DNA of 64,000 bases from Flavobacterium rakeshii (GCF_009741375.1 NZ_WOWP01000033.1:32231-96230), one strand, 5' to 3'. Shown: positions 53,361 through 63,940, numbered from the stretch's first letter. Made by a program: numbers and translations. Notes: generated by a model from the sequence alone, not told the origin.

Positions 53361-56300
53361 CTATCTGTTTACTTTTAGCATTTTGTAAGTACCTGTTTTA
53401 TCACCCACTTTTACATTGATGATAAACACCTGCTCGCCCTGAAGCTGAGTTAGGTTTAAGTTAATGGTTTGGGTACCACCAGTAGTTTGTGCATTAACTG
53501 TAGTGATTTTTCTTCCTACAAGATCATACACGTCAACAACTACATCTTTACCACCTTCATCGTTAATTTCAACCGTTACCTTACCGTTTGTAGGGTTAGG
53601 ATAAAGGCTTACTTTATCTTTTAACGGATTTGGAGTATCTATACCCAGAGCCTCTTCAACTATAATATACTCTTCTTTGGTAAGCGACTGGTTACCGGCA
53701 ACGTTTGTTGCAATAAGAGTTACATCATAAGTACCTGCTTCGGCATAAGTAACTGTTGGGTTTTGCTCTGTAGATGTAGCAGGCTCACCACCTTCAAACG
53801 TCCAAGACCACTCTGTAGGGTTATTGGTACTAAGGTCAGTAAACGTTACTGTTTCACCTTCTTCAACCTCTACCTGATCTGCAACGAAATCAACCACAGG
53901 AGCCTGAGCACCTAAATATTGATTAAGTGAGAACACTACGGTAGCCGAAGCGTTAAAGGTTACATCGTTAAATGTAGCATCCTGTTGTGGTGCATTACCA
54001 CCGTTAGGGTGCTGTACAGAGAAGAAACCATATTTAAAGTCTGGCGTAAATGTTAATCCTGTTGGCTCAGAACCTGCAGGCATAGATGCGAATAACTCAA
54101 TTTTAGGCTCATTTTGAGAATGGTCAGGACGAATTACCCAAATGTAGTTTAATCCACCATCCTGGCATACCCAAAGGTTACCTTTATCATCAAACACAAG
54201 GTTATCGTTACCGTCGCCCCATGCTTCGTTTACTGTACCGTTTGCAGTTTCAATGTCGTAAGACATACCTCCGGCAAACGTTTCAAAGTCGGTAATAGTA
54301 TCATTTACACTTGCAGGATCCGTAAATCTGTAAATACGGTTTCTTCCTTTTGCAGTGAAGTAAATTTTACCATCAAGCGGACTGATATCACAGTCTTCCA
54401 CACCGTTAAAGTTAGTACCTCCTAAAGAAGAAGCTACTGTATTAAGGTTGTTTCTGTCTGCCTGAGTTGTATTAGGAACCTGAATCCATCTTGCTTTAGC
54501 AGAACTTGGCTCGTTGTCAGACATTTGAAGGTCTAAGTGAAGTACATATACAGTACCCGAGTATAGGTTACCAGGTACATCCGGTACAAATTTGTAAACA
54601 CAGTGTGTACCACCATCTTCACCATAGTAAGCTGCTGATCCATCGGCTTTAATCACAACGTTTTCGTGATTCATTCTACCCATAGCCCAAAGTTTTTCCT
54701 GCTTACCGTTGCCATATTCCATAACCTGTGCAGTAGTTGGGTCTATTTCCACTAACCAACCTTCGTCATCATAACCATCACCATTAGCATCGCCAGAAGC
54801 TGTATTTTCCTCGGCAGTAATAACAGTTCCCCAAGGTGTAATACCTCCCGAACAGTTTCTTGTAGTAGTTACAAGATCATTGTTATAGAAATCTACCGGC
54901 TGAGAATAGTCTACTTCCCAAAGCTGATCGTCTGTATTTAAGTGAATATCTAACATAGATACACCACCCGGAGTGTTTTCGTGGTTTACAGATAAGTGAC
55001 CTAATTCACTACTTCCGTCTGTTGCCACATAAGCAGAGAAGTCGTTATTACCCGGTACGTTACCCGAACCGTCCATATAAGCTTCTCCCTGCTTGAATAA
55101 TAACTGGAACCTGTGGTCTTCAGAAATTATCAGGTTAGATGTTTGCCCTGTGGGGTTAATAGAAGTGAAACATGCAATGTGTTCTTCATCACAAACTTCC
55201 ATTTCCTGAGGAGCATCTTTAATATACATATCAAAACTAATGTCAGAACTTTGTCCGTCACGGTTGTGCATTTCAACAGAAATTCTGTTCACACCTTCCT
55301 GGAATACTGTTTTAGGCAGTATGTGAGCAAAGTATCTCTTCTCATCTGCACCGTCTACAGTAGAGGCAGATGTAGTTAAATAGTCAAAGTCACCTTCGGC
55401 CATGTTATCTCTAAATACTTCCACACCGTTTACATAAACAACAGCACCATCGTCTCTTCTTAATCCAAACTCTACGTTATCTGCCACATCTGCAAGGTTA
55501 ATTTCTATATCCCTTGTAAAGTAGTATGTAATGTATTTGTTTGAAGAATCAGGACCATAAGAAATCTCTGTTTTCGCAGGATCTCCATATCCAAGCGGAG
55601 CCTCACCTCTATCCCATGAGTTATTATCATAAGTAAGGGCACCCCATTCACTATTATCAAGGCTTGAACCGTTATCAAGATAAGCCCAAGTTTCTCCTTT
55701 TGGAAGCGGGTATGAAGCCGGCTCAAGCGGAGGAAGGTTAAAGTTAACCTCCATATCAAAACCAAGGTCTGAACTGTTTGCAGAAGCCTGGTGAAGCTCT
55801 ACCGCAATTACGTTAGTACCGTTTTGAAGTAAGTTAGCTGTTTCAACAAGCTCATAAGTAGTTTCATCTTCACCACCTATTGTTGAAGAAGCATAAGTAT
55901 TGTAAGTAACAGCACCTTCAGGCATGTTTGTTCTAAAGGCTTCAACACCGTTTACATATACTACCACACCGTCATCTTTTAGTGTATGGAATAGTAACGA
56001 ACCTATTTGTGAAGCATCTTCCACATTAAACGTATGTCTAAAGTAGTAAGTTGGGTATTTGTTGTTAGCATCTTCACCATAACTAAGCGTTGTAGCTTCA
56101 ACACCATCACCATAACCTAATAAACCGTTACCAAACATCCAGTTTGTATCATCATATTCAACCGCTGTCCATTCAGTACCAAGGTCCACACCGTTATCGT
56201 TGTACTTCCATAAGCTTTGAGCAGCAATTGGGAAGTTACCGATAGGATATTCTGTAGAACTCTCTAACCATGCAAGGTATACCGGAGTACCATCAAGAGG

Positions 56301-59300
56301 AATCTCTGTAAAGGTTACTATACTACCCAGTTTAGTACCTGTAGCTACAACGTTAACCTCTGTAGCAGGATCACCCGCTAACAGGAAGTAAGTTGTTGCA
56401 AGTGTATTTACATCGTTAGGGTTTTCAAACACTTTAGAAACATCTACACTAAGTGAAGCGTTATCTATAAATAAAGTATTTGGCATCCATCGGCTGTTTA
56501 TATACAGAGTATCATTTTCTGTATCGTTTAAGGCATGAAGTACATCTGTACCAAGTTCCTTACCTATAACCACGTTATTGTTAACGCTTTCAATTTCGTT
56601 AGTAAGGTACATACCGTTACCACTGTCATTCATAACACTCCAGTTACCTTTAACCGCATTACGGAAAGGAGCTTCCATATCCCTTACAGGATTTGTAGCC
56701 GGTTGGATTGAAGCATTAGTATAAGCTACCTCTACAGCTTCAGAACCGCTGTTTACCAAGTAACCGCTATCGTCCTGATTAAAGGTATAGTTGTAAACAA
56801 GGTTATCTGTAACATCAGTTATAGTAAGGTACATGTCCTCACGTATCTCTTCGATTGTTTTAGCTGTATCCCAAATACGGAACTCATCAATATCACTGCT
56901 TGTTGGTGCATCGTTAGCAATGTTTCTACCAAAGGCAAGGTTATTTGCGTTTGGCTGGAATTCACCTACCTGCATGCTGTCTACAAGCTCACCGTTTATA
57001 TAGAATTTAAACTCACCGTTAGGTACAAATGTTACCGCAACGTGATTCCACTCGTTTACTCCCCAAACATGGTCTGAGTTTAATGAGTTCCATCCGCCAC
57101 CTGCACCTTGTCCGGTAATGGTTTGAAGTGTTTGGTTTCCTAAAAACTCCATTTCCCATCCGTAGTTACCACCGTTAAAGCTGGTAAATCCTACCAGTTT
57201 TCTGTTTGATGCAGATGGTTCTCTTAAACGCGCCCAAAGCTCAATTGTAAATTCTCCCGAAAGTGCTGCATTAACACCTTCTTTTGGTAATTGTACATCG
57301 TGACCTGCTTCCAGGCTAAGTACACCTCCCTGTGCTATGATAGCGGCAGCCGGGTCTATTTCAAAAGCAAGGTAGTAATTACCTATTGCAAGATCTACAT
57401 CTTCAAAAACAACCACACCGTTTTCTTCTGTAGCTGTTGCCACAGTTTGGTATGTACTGTTAGGATCTCCTTTAATTAATGAGTACTGTGCTACTGTAGC
57501 ATTAACCGCTGCAAAGTCTTCAATTACTGTTGCAAGGTCTATTTCTAAATTAGCAACACTCATATTAAGGGCATTTAAATGCCATCCGCCAGAGATGTAT
57601 TTGTTATCGTCATCCTCTCCAAGAGGTAATACTTCGTTAGTATTGTTACGGGAAACAACTAAGTTTTGTGTGTAGTTAGTAATACCACCGTTTACATACA
57701 AACCGTTTAGTGTTTCGTTTGTTATACTCCAGTTACCTGTAACCTGGTCTGGGAACTCTTCGTTCACTACAGATACCGGACTTGTTGAGTTAACAATAGT
57801 AGCATTGGTATAACTTACCACAGTAGTTTGTGTACCACCTGCGTTTTCAAGTGTACCGTTATCTTCCTGATCAAAGTTGAAGTTGTATAATAATCCGTCC
57901 TGACCTTCTTCAAGAATCATGTGCATTTGCTCCACAATTTCTGCTTCAGTCTTAACATGATCCCATATACGGAACTCATCCATCATTGAGTATGACTGCC
58001 CACCGTAATTGATACTCTTACCAAGGGCAAAATCCCAGTTTTGATTAGGCACAAAATCTGCAAAAGCATTTTCTGCTTTAAGTTCACCGTTAACATAAAG
58101 CTTCATCATACCACCCGGTGAAGCTGTAACCGCAATGTGATTCCACTCACCTACAATTAATGGTGTTCCTGAGTTAATATTATTCCATGCACTTGTATTT
58201 GTTCCAAACACTGCCGAAATACTGTTATTATCCGGTAGCTCCATAGTGAAACCTGTTGAGTTACCGTTTATTTTACCGTGACTGGAAACTACTGGTGCAT
58301 TATTACCCGGATCCTGTGTTAAATTTAACCAGAACTCAAGTGTAAATGCTCCTTCCATAATAGGGTTCATATCCTCATAAGGAATAGTAACATCATGACC
58401 TCCGGTAAGTGATAAAGCACCACCTCTGCCCGGTACAAATTCTGCTACCGACCATGCCACATAATAAGTACCTTCTGTAAGGTTAGCGTTATAGAACGTT
58501 ACATTCTGACCGTCAAAGCTACCTTCGGCAACATTTGTAAATTCTTCCGATCCTTCTTCCTGTTTAAGCAGGTAGAACTGTCCGGCTGTTTGAGTTACAG
58601 TTTCGTAGTCTGTTATACTTTCCTCAAGGTTTATTTTTACTGTTGCAAAAGGAGTACTTAAAGGATCTATTCTCCATCCTCCCTGCAGGTAAGTCATTTC
58701 CTCATTACCCGGTACAACTGCAGTAGTCTCTATATTTTGTTTACCAACAACTATATTACTGTTATAAGCAGTAATGTTGTTAGGAAAAGTAAGACCTGAG
58801 TTATTGATATTGTTGTTACGGCTCCATTTACCGGTAACTACCTCCTGATACTCTGCCGGAAGCACACTTACAGGTGAAGTTGCCGTAGCAAACACACCTC
58901 CGTTAAGGAATATTTCCTGCTCTACAGCACCAAGGCTCATAAAGCTGTCTTCGTCCTCATTGGCAGCACTAAAGTCAAAATAAAGGGCAAGATCTTCCTC
59001 ATCTCCTGTTAAGTGATAGTGCATTTGCTGATTGATCTCCTCGGCAGTAAGCGCTCTTTCCCAGATACGGAACTCATCTAGTTCTGCCTGTAAAGAATCA
59101 GCATAAGCCGGACTACGACCAAATCCTAAACCAAACGGGTTAGGTACATATTCTCCAAACGAAGCCGAACCTATTTCCTGTCCGTTTACATAATAAGTCA
59201 TAGTACCGTTCTTAGTAACCGAAAGGGCTACGTGGTTCCACTCTCCTACGTTCCATACATCTCCCTGCCCCGAAATGGTATTCCAGCCCGAACCGTTTGT

Positions 59301-61502
59301 ACCTACAACTACATTTAGTTTGTTGTTATCAGGAAACTCAAAAGATATACCTGTAGTAAGGTTATTTACCCTACCGTTACTGGCTACTATTTTAAAGTTA
59401 TTACCAGGATCTGAAGTAAGTTTACCCCAAAACTCAATAGTAAAATCATCACTTAAAACATCGTTTACTACTTCCGAAGGAATAACCATATCCTGACCTC
59501 CGGCCATTTTAAGTACATCACCACGTGTTGACTCAAAATCAGCCTCTTCCATGATAGATTCATCAGAAATGATTCTTCCGTAAAGATTAAGCTTATCTAA
59601 TAAACCAATATATTTCTTATCCTGGAAGTTGTTACCAATTGTAATATCAGCATCTGAAGCTATTGGAGTTACAATATTACTCCACTCCTGGATTAGGAAC
59701 CCGTTGTAGTATACTGATAGTTTTCTTTTTACGTTATCGTACTTCCACACAATGTAAGACCACTGGTTTTCAAGCAGGTTGTACTCTGTAGAAAGTGTAG
59801 TACCTGTAGCATGGTCTGTATAAGTTAGTTTACCGTTAGAACTGATACCTAAAGACATACCCTGTCCTTCTGCTCCGTTTGAAAATATTACCGAACCTAT
59901 TGAAGTAAACTGCTCCGGCTTAACCCAAAACGCTAAACTGAACGGACGGTTGTTCATATCAAAAGCAGTAGCATAAGGTATGCTCACGCTTGTTGTTGCA
60001 CCAAACTGTAAAGCCCCGTTAGCCACATCATCTCTGTCGGCTGCAAAAGCATAGTTCTCTGCATTAATTGTATGGTTGTAGTCAGACCCGTCAAGAATAG
60101 AGTTCTCAATACCCATTTCCAGTTTAAGCGCGTCGGCATTCTGGCTGGTAAGCATGTCTTCGTGTATGATAGTCTCAAAGTAAGGCTGCCCTACCGAATC
60201 CACATACTCTACTTTCATCCTTCTGTCGTCTGCATCACCATAAACATTTATCCTAAGGTAAGTTTGTTTTACACCTGTAAGGATATAATTACTGTTATAG
60301 TTAATGTTGTAGTTACCACTACCTACATCTGAATTAATGTTACCCGAAAGCACATCGTATAACGGATAGTTAACATCACCGTCTCTTATCATGAACTTTT
60401 GCTCATGGATATCGGCACTTAAAGAAAGTACTCCGTTAATGTTGTTGTCCTTAATGTAGTTGATTAACTCCTGAGACTGCACTGTGTTACAGAAGTTTCT
60501 ACCACCACAGTTACGCTCAAATGAAGGTGTACCGTTTATAAGTACTTTAAACGTAGCTGTAGAGTTTAATAGTCCGTCTTTAAGCCATTGCAGCTGATCC
60601 GGACCTAAATGCTGAGATATACCGTCGCGGTAGCTACGGTTATCTAATAAAAAGTATTCTACATCCTTATACACATAAGATGAGAATAATCCCTGTCCTT
60701 CCGGTGTACTGTTATACTCCGGGTTAGGCCACCAGTCCATGAATATTTCACGCATCTCACCAATGGTAGGAAGCGTTTTATTAAATTCATTTGGACCCAG
60801 GTCATGGTTGTCTGTAATAGCCAGCTGTGGCATTGCTACAGTTAAACTGTCATGGAAGTTCCTAAAGAACCTGTAACGGTCAAAAGCCATATCCTTGTTA
60901 GCCCAGTCGTCCACACCATCAGGACATTGTCCCATAGCGTGTTGTAACCCTAAAAGGTAAACGGCATCACCCAGCCACACCATAAGGTCACTCTCCTCTT
61001 CAGCCATTACATTGAACATAGTAGGAGTACCATTAAAATGGAATTCAGCTTCCGGCTGATCTATACAACGGGTAAGGTCGTATATACGGCCACATCCGCC
61101 TGAAAGGAATTCAAAATCACTAAGCGTGTTCTGTCCGTTAGTGATTGATGTTTCACGACCCGATGCCGTACCGTTTTCCAGTACCTGAGCCGTGTAACTT
61201 GCTCCCTCTATAAGACTGGTGTACTCAAAAGACCTAAGGCTGTAGCCTAACCTGTCGTCTGAATTGTAAACCGTACCTGTAAGAGGGGCGTTTTCTGTAC
61301 CGTTTTGGGTAAATGAGATGGAAAGCTCATCTCCCGAACCGGTGTTGTTTTTGGTTAAAACCCAAACCCTTACTGAGTTATTGTATACAGGGCTCATCAT
61401 GGGCCCGTATACTATGGAATCTCCCGGAATGGTTTGTGCCTGCAGGCCAAAACTCATTAGTAAAGACACCATAAAACTCAAAAAAAGTAAACTTTTTTTC
61501 AT
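53361..61502 (-). CDS. giant secreted protein: PhoD-like and PhoX-like phosphatase regions, LamG repeats, PKD, T9SS sorting domain
   Basis: A 2713-residue exported protein. After a signal peptide (ending FGLQAQ), residues about 25-455 are a PhoD-like metallophosphatase (SGGCGR, MVWLGDAVYLL, AITDNHDLGPNE, FLLDNRSYRDG, LSADIHEQKF). LamG/concanavalin-like domains start near 465, 675, 1040 and 1400, the last three in 364-residue repeats. Two jelly-roll-type domains (about 1755-2100, each with LGYGD and VYVNGVE) lead to a PhoX/DUF839 region (about 2110-2530: SVNHENTPGG, GTVITAEEN, GEDGGTHCVYKFV, EPTGLTFTPD), a PKD domain and a type 9 sorting domain (about 2615-2713, SLYPNPTNGKVTV). Expected on the cell surface or secreted, cleaving phosphoesters. 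Confidence 0.88.
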   Translation of the reverse strand: MKKSLLFLSFMVSLLMSFGLQAQTIPGDSIVYGPMMSPVYNNSVRVWVLTKNNTGSGDELSISFTQNGTENAPLTGTVYNSDDRLGYSLRSFEYTSLIEGASYTAQVLENGTASGRETSITNGQNTLSDFEFLSGGCGRIYDLTRCIDQPEAEFHFNGTPTMFNVMAEEESDLMVWLGDAVYLLGLQHAMGQCPDGVDDWANKDMAFDRYRFFRNFHDSLTVAMPQLAITDNHDLGPNEFNKTLPTIGEMREIFMDWWPNPEYNSTPEGQGLFSSYVYKDVEYFLLDNRSYRDGISQHLGPDQLQWLKDGLLNSTATFKVLINGTPSFERNCGGRNFCNTVQSQELINYIKDNNINGVLSLSADIHEQKFMIRDGDVNYPLYDVLSGNINSDVGSGNYNINYNSNYILTGVKQTYLRINVYGDADDRRMKVEYVDSVGQPYFETIIHEDMLTSQNADALKLEMGIENSILDGSDYNHTINAENYAFAADRDDVANGALQFGATTSVSIPYATAFDMNNRPFSLAFWVKPEQFTSIGSVIFSNGAEGQGMSLGISSNGKLTYTDHATGTTLSTEYNLLENQWSYIVWKYDNVKRKLSVYYNGFLIQEWSNIVTPIASDADITIGNNFQDKKYIGLLDKLNLYGRIISDESIMEEADFESTRGDVLKMAGGQDMVIPSEVVNDVLSDDFTIEFWGKLTSDPGNNFKIVASNGRVNNLTTGISFEFPDNNKLNVVVGTNGSGWNTISGQGDVWNVGEWNHVALSVTKNGTMTYYVNGQEIGSASFGEYVPNPFGLGFGRSPAYADSLQAELDEFRIWERALTAEEINQQMHYHLTGDEEDLALYFDFSAANEDEDSFMSLGAVEQEIFLNGGVFATATSPVSVLPAEYQEVVTGKWSRNNNINNSGLTFPNNITAYNSNIVVGKQNIETTAVVPGNEEMTYLQGGWRIDPLSTPFATVKINLEESITDYETVTQTAGQFYLLKQEEGSEEFTNVAEGSFDGQNVTFYNANLTEGTYYVAWSVAEFVPGRGGALSLTGGHDVTIPYEDMNPIMEGAFTLEFWLNLTQDPGNNAPVVSSHGKINGNSTGFTMELPDNNSISAVFGTNTSAWNNINSGTPLIVGEWNHIAVTASPGGMMKLYVNGELKAENAFADFVPNQNWDFALGKSINYGGQSYSMMDEFRIWDHVKTEAEIVEQMHMILEEGQDGLLYNFNFDQEDNGTLENAGGTQTTVVSYTNATIVNSTSPVSVVNEEFPDQVTGNWSITNETLNGLYVNGGITNYTQNLVVSRNNTNEVLPLGEDDDNKYISGGWHLNALNMSVANLEIDLATVIEDFAAVNATVAQYSLIKGDPNSTYQTVATATEENGVVVFEDVDLAIGNYYLAFEIDPAAAIIAQGGVLSLEAGHDVQLPKEGVNAALSGEFTIELWARLREPSASNRKLVGFTSFNGGNYGWEMEFLGNQTLQTITGQGAGGGWNSLNSDHVWGVNEWNHVAVTFVPNGEFKFYINGELVDSMQVGEFQPNANNLAFGRNIANDAPTSSDIDEFRIWDTAKTIEEIREDMYLTITDVTDNLVYNYTFNQDDSGYLVNSGSEAVEVAYTNASIQPATNPVRDMEAPFRNAVKGNWSVMNDSGNGMYLTNEIESVNNNVVIGKELGTDVLHALNDTENDTLYINSRWMPNTLFIDNASLSVDVSKVFENPNDVNTLATTYFLLAGDPATEVNVVATGTKLGSIVTFTEIPLDGTPVYLAWLESSTEYPIGNFPIAAQSLWKYNDNGVDLGTEWTAVEYDDTNWMFGNGLLGYGDGVEATTLSYGEDANNKYPTYYFRHTFNVEDASQIGSLLFHTLKDDGVVVYVNGVEAFRTNMPEGAVTYNTYASSTIGGEDETTYELVETANLLQNGTNVIAVELHQASANSSDLGFDMEVNFNLPPLEPASYPLPKGETWAYLDNGSSLDNSEWGALTYDNNSWDRGEAPLGYGDPAKTEISYGPDSSNKYITYYFTRDIEINLADVADNVEFGLRRDDGAVVYVNGVEVFRDNMAEGDFDYLTTSASTVDGADEKRYFAHILPKTVFQEGVNRISVEMHNRDGQSSDISFDMYIKDAPQEMEVCDEEHIACFTSINPTGQTSNLIISEDHRFQLLFKQGEAYMDGSGNVPGNNDFSAYVATDGSSELGHLSVNHENTPGGVSMLDIHLNTDDQLWEVDYSQPVDFYNNDLVTTTRNCSGGITPWGTVITAEENTASGDANGDGYDDEGWLVEIDPTTAQVMEYGNGKQEKLWAMGRMNHENVVIKADGSAAYYGEDGGTHCVYKFVPDVPGNLYSGTVYVLHLDLQMSDNEPSSAKARWIQVPNTTQADRNNLNTVASSLGGTNFNGVEDCDISPLDGKIYFTAKGRNRIYRFTDPASVNDTITDFETFAGGMSYDIETANGTVNEAWGDGNDNLVFDDKGNLWVCQDGGLNYIWVIRPDHSQNEPKIELFASMPAGSEPTGLTFTPDFKYGFFSVQHPNGGNAPQQDATFNDVTFNASATVVFSLNQYLGAQAPVVDFVADQVEVEEGETVTFTDLSTNNPTEWSWTFEGGEPATSTEQNPTVTYAEAGTYDVTLIATNVAGNQSLTKEEYIIVEEALGIDTPNPLKDKVSLYPNPTNGKVTVEINDEGGKDVVVDVYDLVGRKITTVNAQTTGGTQTINLNLTQLQGEQVFIINVKVGDKTGTYKMLKVNR

Positions 61503-61832
61503 TTCTGCTGTTGTTGGTTTAAATTAATTAATAGATTCTGTCGCAAAATTAGCTTCACTATTCCTAAAGGGTTATTGGAAATCCTTAAGTTTACTTTAAG
61601 CCAACATGAAGATTTTTAAGAGTGCAACGTGCTCATTTTCACCCAAAAACACCCAAAGTGATTCTTAACATTGAAAATGACAACAAAAAGTATTAAAATG
61701 ATATTTTTTTAATATCTAAACCTCTAAATAAACAACAAAACCAACCATGTAATAATTATTACATAATTGGCTTAAATCTTAACTTTCGCTTAAAACACTA
61801 ATATGCTATATTAATGCGCGATGAAAATGTAT
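61503..61832. promoter_or_regulatory. promoter region of the giant phosphatase gene
   Basis: A 330-bp A+T-rich spacer. TAATTTTG at 61551-61544 (minus strand) is an exact -7 match, 42 bp before the start codon. No convincing -33, operator or hairpin was seen, and no small gene. Confidence 0.5.
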
Positions 61833-63800
61833 TTATTTTTTAGATGAAGCAGGATTATCGGTTAGTGATTCCAAAAAGGCAATTAACTGTTTTATTTCCT
61901 TTTTACTTAATTCCAGTTTATCCGGCGGAAGGGTTTGGTAAGGCAGTTCATAATCCAGTCCCTTACCCGCAGCGCCGCCTTCATTATAAAATGCTATAAC
62001 CTGTTCCAAAGTCTCATAAGCACCATTATGGAAATAAGGTGCCGTGAGTTTCACATTCCTTACTGTTACGGTTTTAAACGAGTTCCTATATATCTCCTGG
62101 TTGTCATCAATAACATCATTATTTATGCGCCCGCTATCGGTATCAATCATTAGCGTGTCAGGATGCTTTAATACGCCCAGTATCTCACTTTCGTTTTCTC
62201 TAAACAATGGAGGAACCAATCCGCTGAATGTTGGCGGATAATGACAAGTAGCACACCCAGCCTTACCCATAAAAAGATTAAAACCTGCTTTTACATCTTT
62301 AGGTAAGTTATCTTTTTCACCCTGCATGTACAAATCAAAATCACTCTTAAACGAACGCAACGACAATACATAAGAGGCTAATGCCGATGAAAACTGATAC
62401 CTGTTAACAGCTCCTGAGTTTGTAAACACAGTACTAAACTGTTTTTTATATTCAGGGTAAGAATTCAGTTTACTTACTATTTCTTCAAAACTGGTATTGA
62501 ACTCCATATGATTTTCCACTACGTGTTCTGCCTGCTCTTCTAAATCGTATGCTCTTAAATCGTAAAAGTATCTGTCGGCATAAACCGAATTGACTAAAGT
62601 AGGTGAATTACGCAACACATTTTTACCTTCCAAACTGGCCATCGATGTTTGATAACCATCGGTAAAAGCAAGTTCGGGCTTATGGCAGGTAGCACAACTC
62701 ATTTTATCGTCCTTACTCAGTCGGGTATCATAAAACAGTTGTTCTCCCAGTTTACGTAATTCCTCACTATCATCCTCTTTTTTAAGCAGACTGTAATAAT
62801 ACGGGTTAAGAAAATCTTCAGAGAAGATATTATCACTATAAGCATTCCACGATGCCGTATAGCTTTTCATTTCGGCATCTGTTTTAATACCTAATGCTGT
62901 TTGCATTTCATGAAGTTTACCGTATAGCGGATTGATATTGTTTTTTATAAAGGTTAGTCGGTCAAAATTTTCAAACGATTTGCTCTTTTTCAAAACGGAA
63001 ACCGATTTATCAAAAAGCTGTTCAATTTCATTTCTCAAACCTTCATTAGTTTTTAAAAGTAAAGGCTGTAATGCTTGCTCTATTCCCTGTAATGAACAGG
63101 CGGCCTCTTCCATAGCGTTTAACGAACCCGGTGTATCAAACCCGGTTATCCCCCTAGCCATAATCCTTACAACTTCAAGGCGGCAGGCTTCCAGCACTTC
63201 AAAATCATAATAAAATACACGTCTTTTAATAGCAGTAACCAAAACCTGGTAAGAATCCCTTACCTCCTTAGCCAACTTATAGGCTTTATCACCATCGGGT
63301 TTGTCTTCAAGAAAAAGCAACTCATCTAATACCTGTAACCCTACAGGTTCTACTATTGTAGGAACAGTTTTGTAATGCCCCGCCTCCAAATTATCCAGAG
63401 GCATACTGTTTTTATAGGCTTCCGGACTCATACCATAGTAGTTTTCGCCAACCTTGTCATCAATAGGAAGTGGATCCGGGTGTAAAAGCGGAGCCCCGTT
63501 TATATAAGCTTTTACATGCTCAGGATAATAAAATTCAAGTATGTATTCACACTCCTTAAAACTGTTACGGGTAGCAGTTAGCTGTTCCCTTATCTCCTTA
63601 ACGGATGCTTCTCCCCTTCGATAAAGGGAAGCAGTATACTCTAAAGTATTTAATTGTGTATTAAAGTTATCTACAGATGTGATTATAATATCCCGAAATT
63701 CACTCGTATAATAATCACCCGAAGTGTATTGAAGGTTAAAAGGCAATACAAAAACAGCCAGTATAAGTAGTGGTAAAAAGCGTTTATACTTAGTATTCAT
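61833..63800 (-). CDS. di-haem cytochrome c peroxidase family protein with long N-terminal helical domain
   Basis: Exported protein of 655 residues. Signal or anchor near residues 8-22; residues about 30-330 are alpha-helical and look imelysin-like (VGLQVLDELLF where imelysins have GxHxxE, so degenerate). Residues 335-655 are a MauG/CCP domain with CATCHKPELAFTDG and CATCHYPPTFSG and the terminal YFHNGAYETLEQVIAFYNEG. Known enzymes reduce hydrogen peroxide or oxidise proteins using two c-type haems. TAAGTTTG (63829-63822) is a possible -7 element. Confidence 0.88.
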   Translation of the reverse strand: MNTKYKRFLPLLILAVFVLPFNLQYTSGDYYTSEFRDIIITSVDNFNTQLNTLEYTASLYRRGEASVKEIREQLTATRNSFKECEYILEFYYPEHVKAYINGAPLLHPDPLPIDDKVGENYYGMSPEAYKNSMPLDNLEAGHYKTVPTIVEPVGLQVLDELLFLEDKPDGDKAYKLAKEVRDSYQVLVTAIKRRVFYYDFEVLEACRLEVVRIMARGITGFDTPGSLNAMEEAACSLQGIEQALQPLLLKTNEGLRNEIEQLFDKSVSVLKKSKSFENFDRLTFIKNNINPLYGKLHEMQTALGIKTDAEMKSYTASWNAYSDNIFSEDFLNPYYYSLLKKEDDSEELRKLGEQLFYDTRLSKDDKMSCATCHKPELAFTDGYQTSMASLEGKNVLRNSPTLVNSVYADRYFYDLRAYDLEEQAEHVVENHMEFNTSFEEIVSKLNSYPEYKKQFSTVFTNSGAVNRYQFSSALASYVLSLRSFKSDFDLYMQGEKDNLPKDVKAGFNLFMGKAGCATCHYPPTFSGLVPPLFRENESEILGVLKHPDTLMIDTDSGRINNDVIDDNQEIYRNSFKTVTVRNVKLTAPYFHNGAYETLEQVIAFYNEGGAAGKGLDYELPYQTLPPDKLELSKKEIKQLIAFLESLTDNPASSKK

Positions 63801-63876
63801 CCCAAAGAATGTTTAGTAGTACAAACTTACCATGCTATAGTATGTATAAGGGTTTAGACTGTATTAAGAAATGATT

Positions 63877-63930
63877 AAACTATAAAACAGAAAAGGCAGC
63901 CTGTTGGCTGCCTTTTCTGTTTTATAGTTT
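63877..63930. terminator. long perfect inverted repeat, terminator of the gene at the right edge
   Basis: Arms of 25 bases (63877-63901 and 63906-63930) pair perfectly around TGTT. The core is GC-rich and the ends are A/T-rich. It lies 10 bp after the stop of the partial minus-strand gene. Confidence 0.85.
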
Positions 63931-63940
63931 GTTAAAGATA

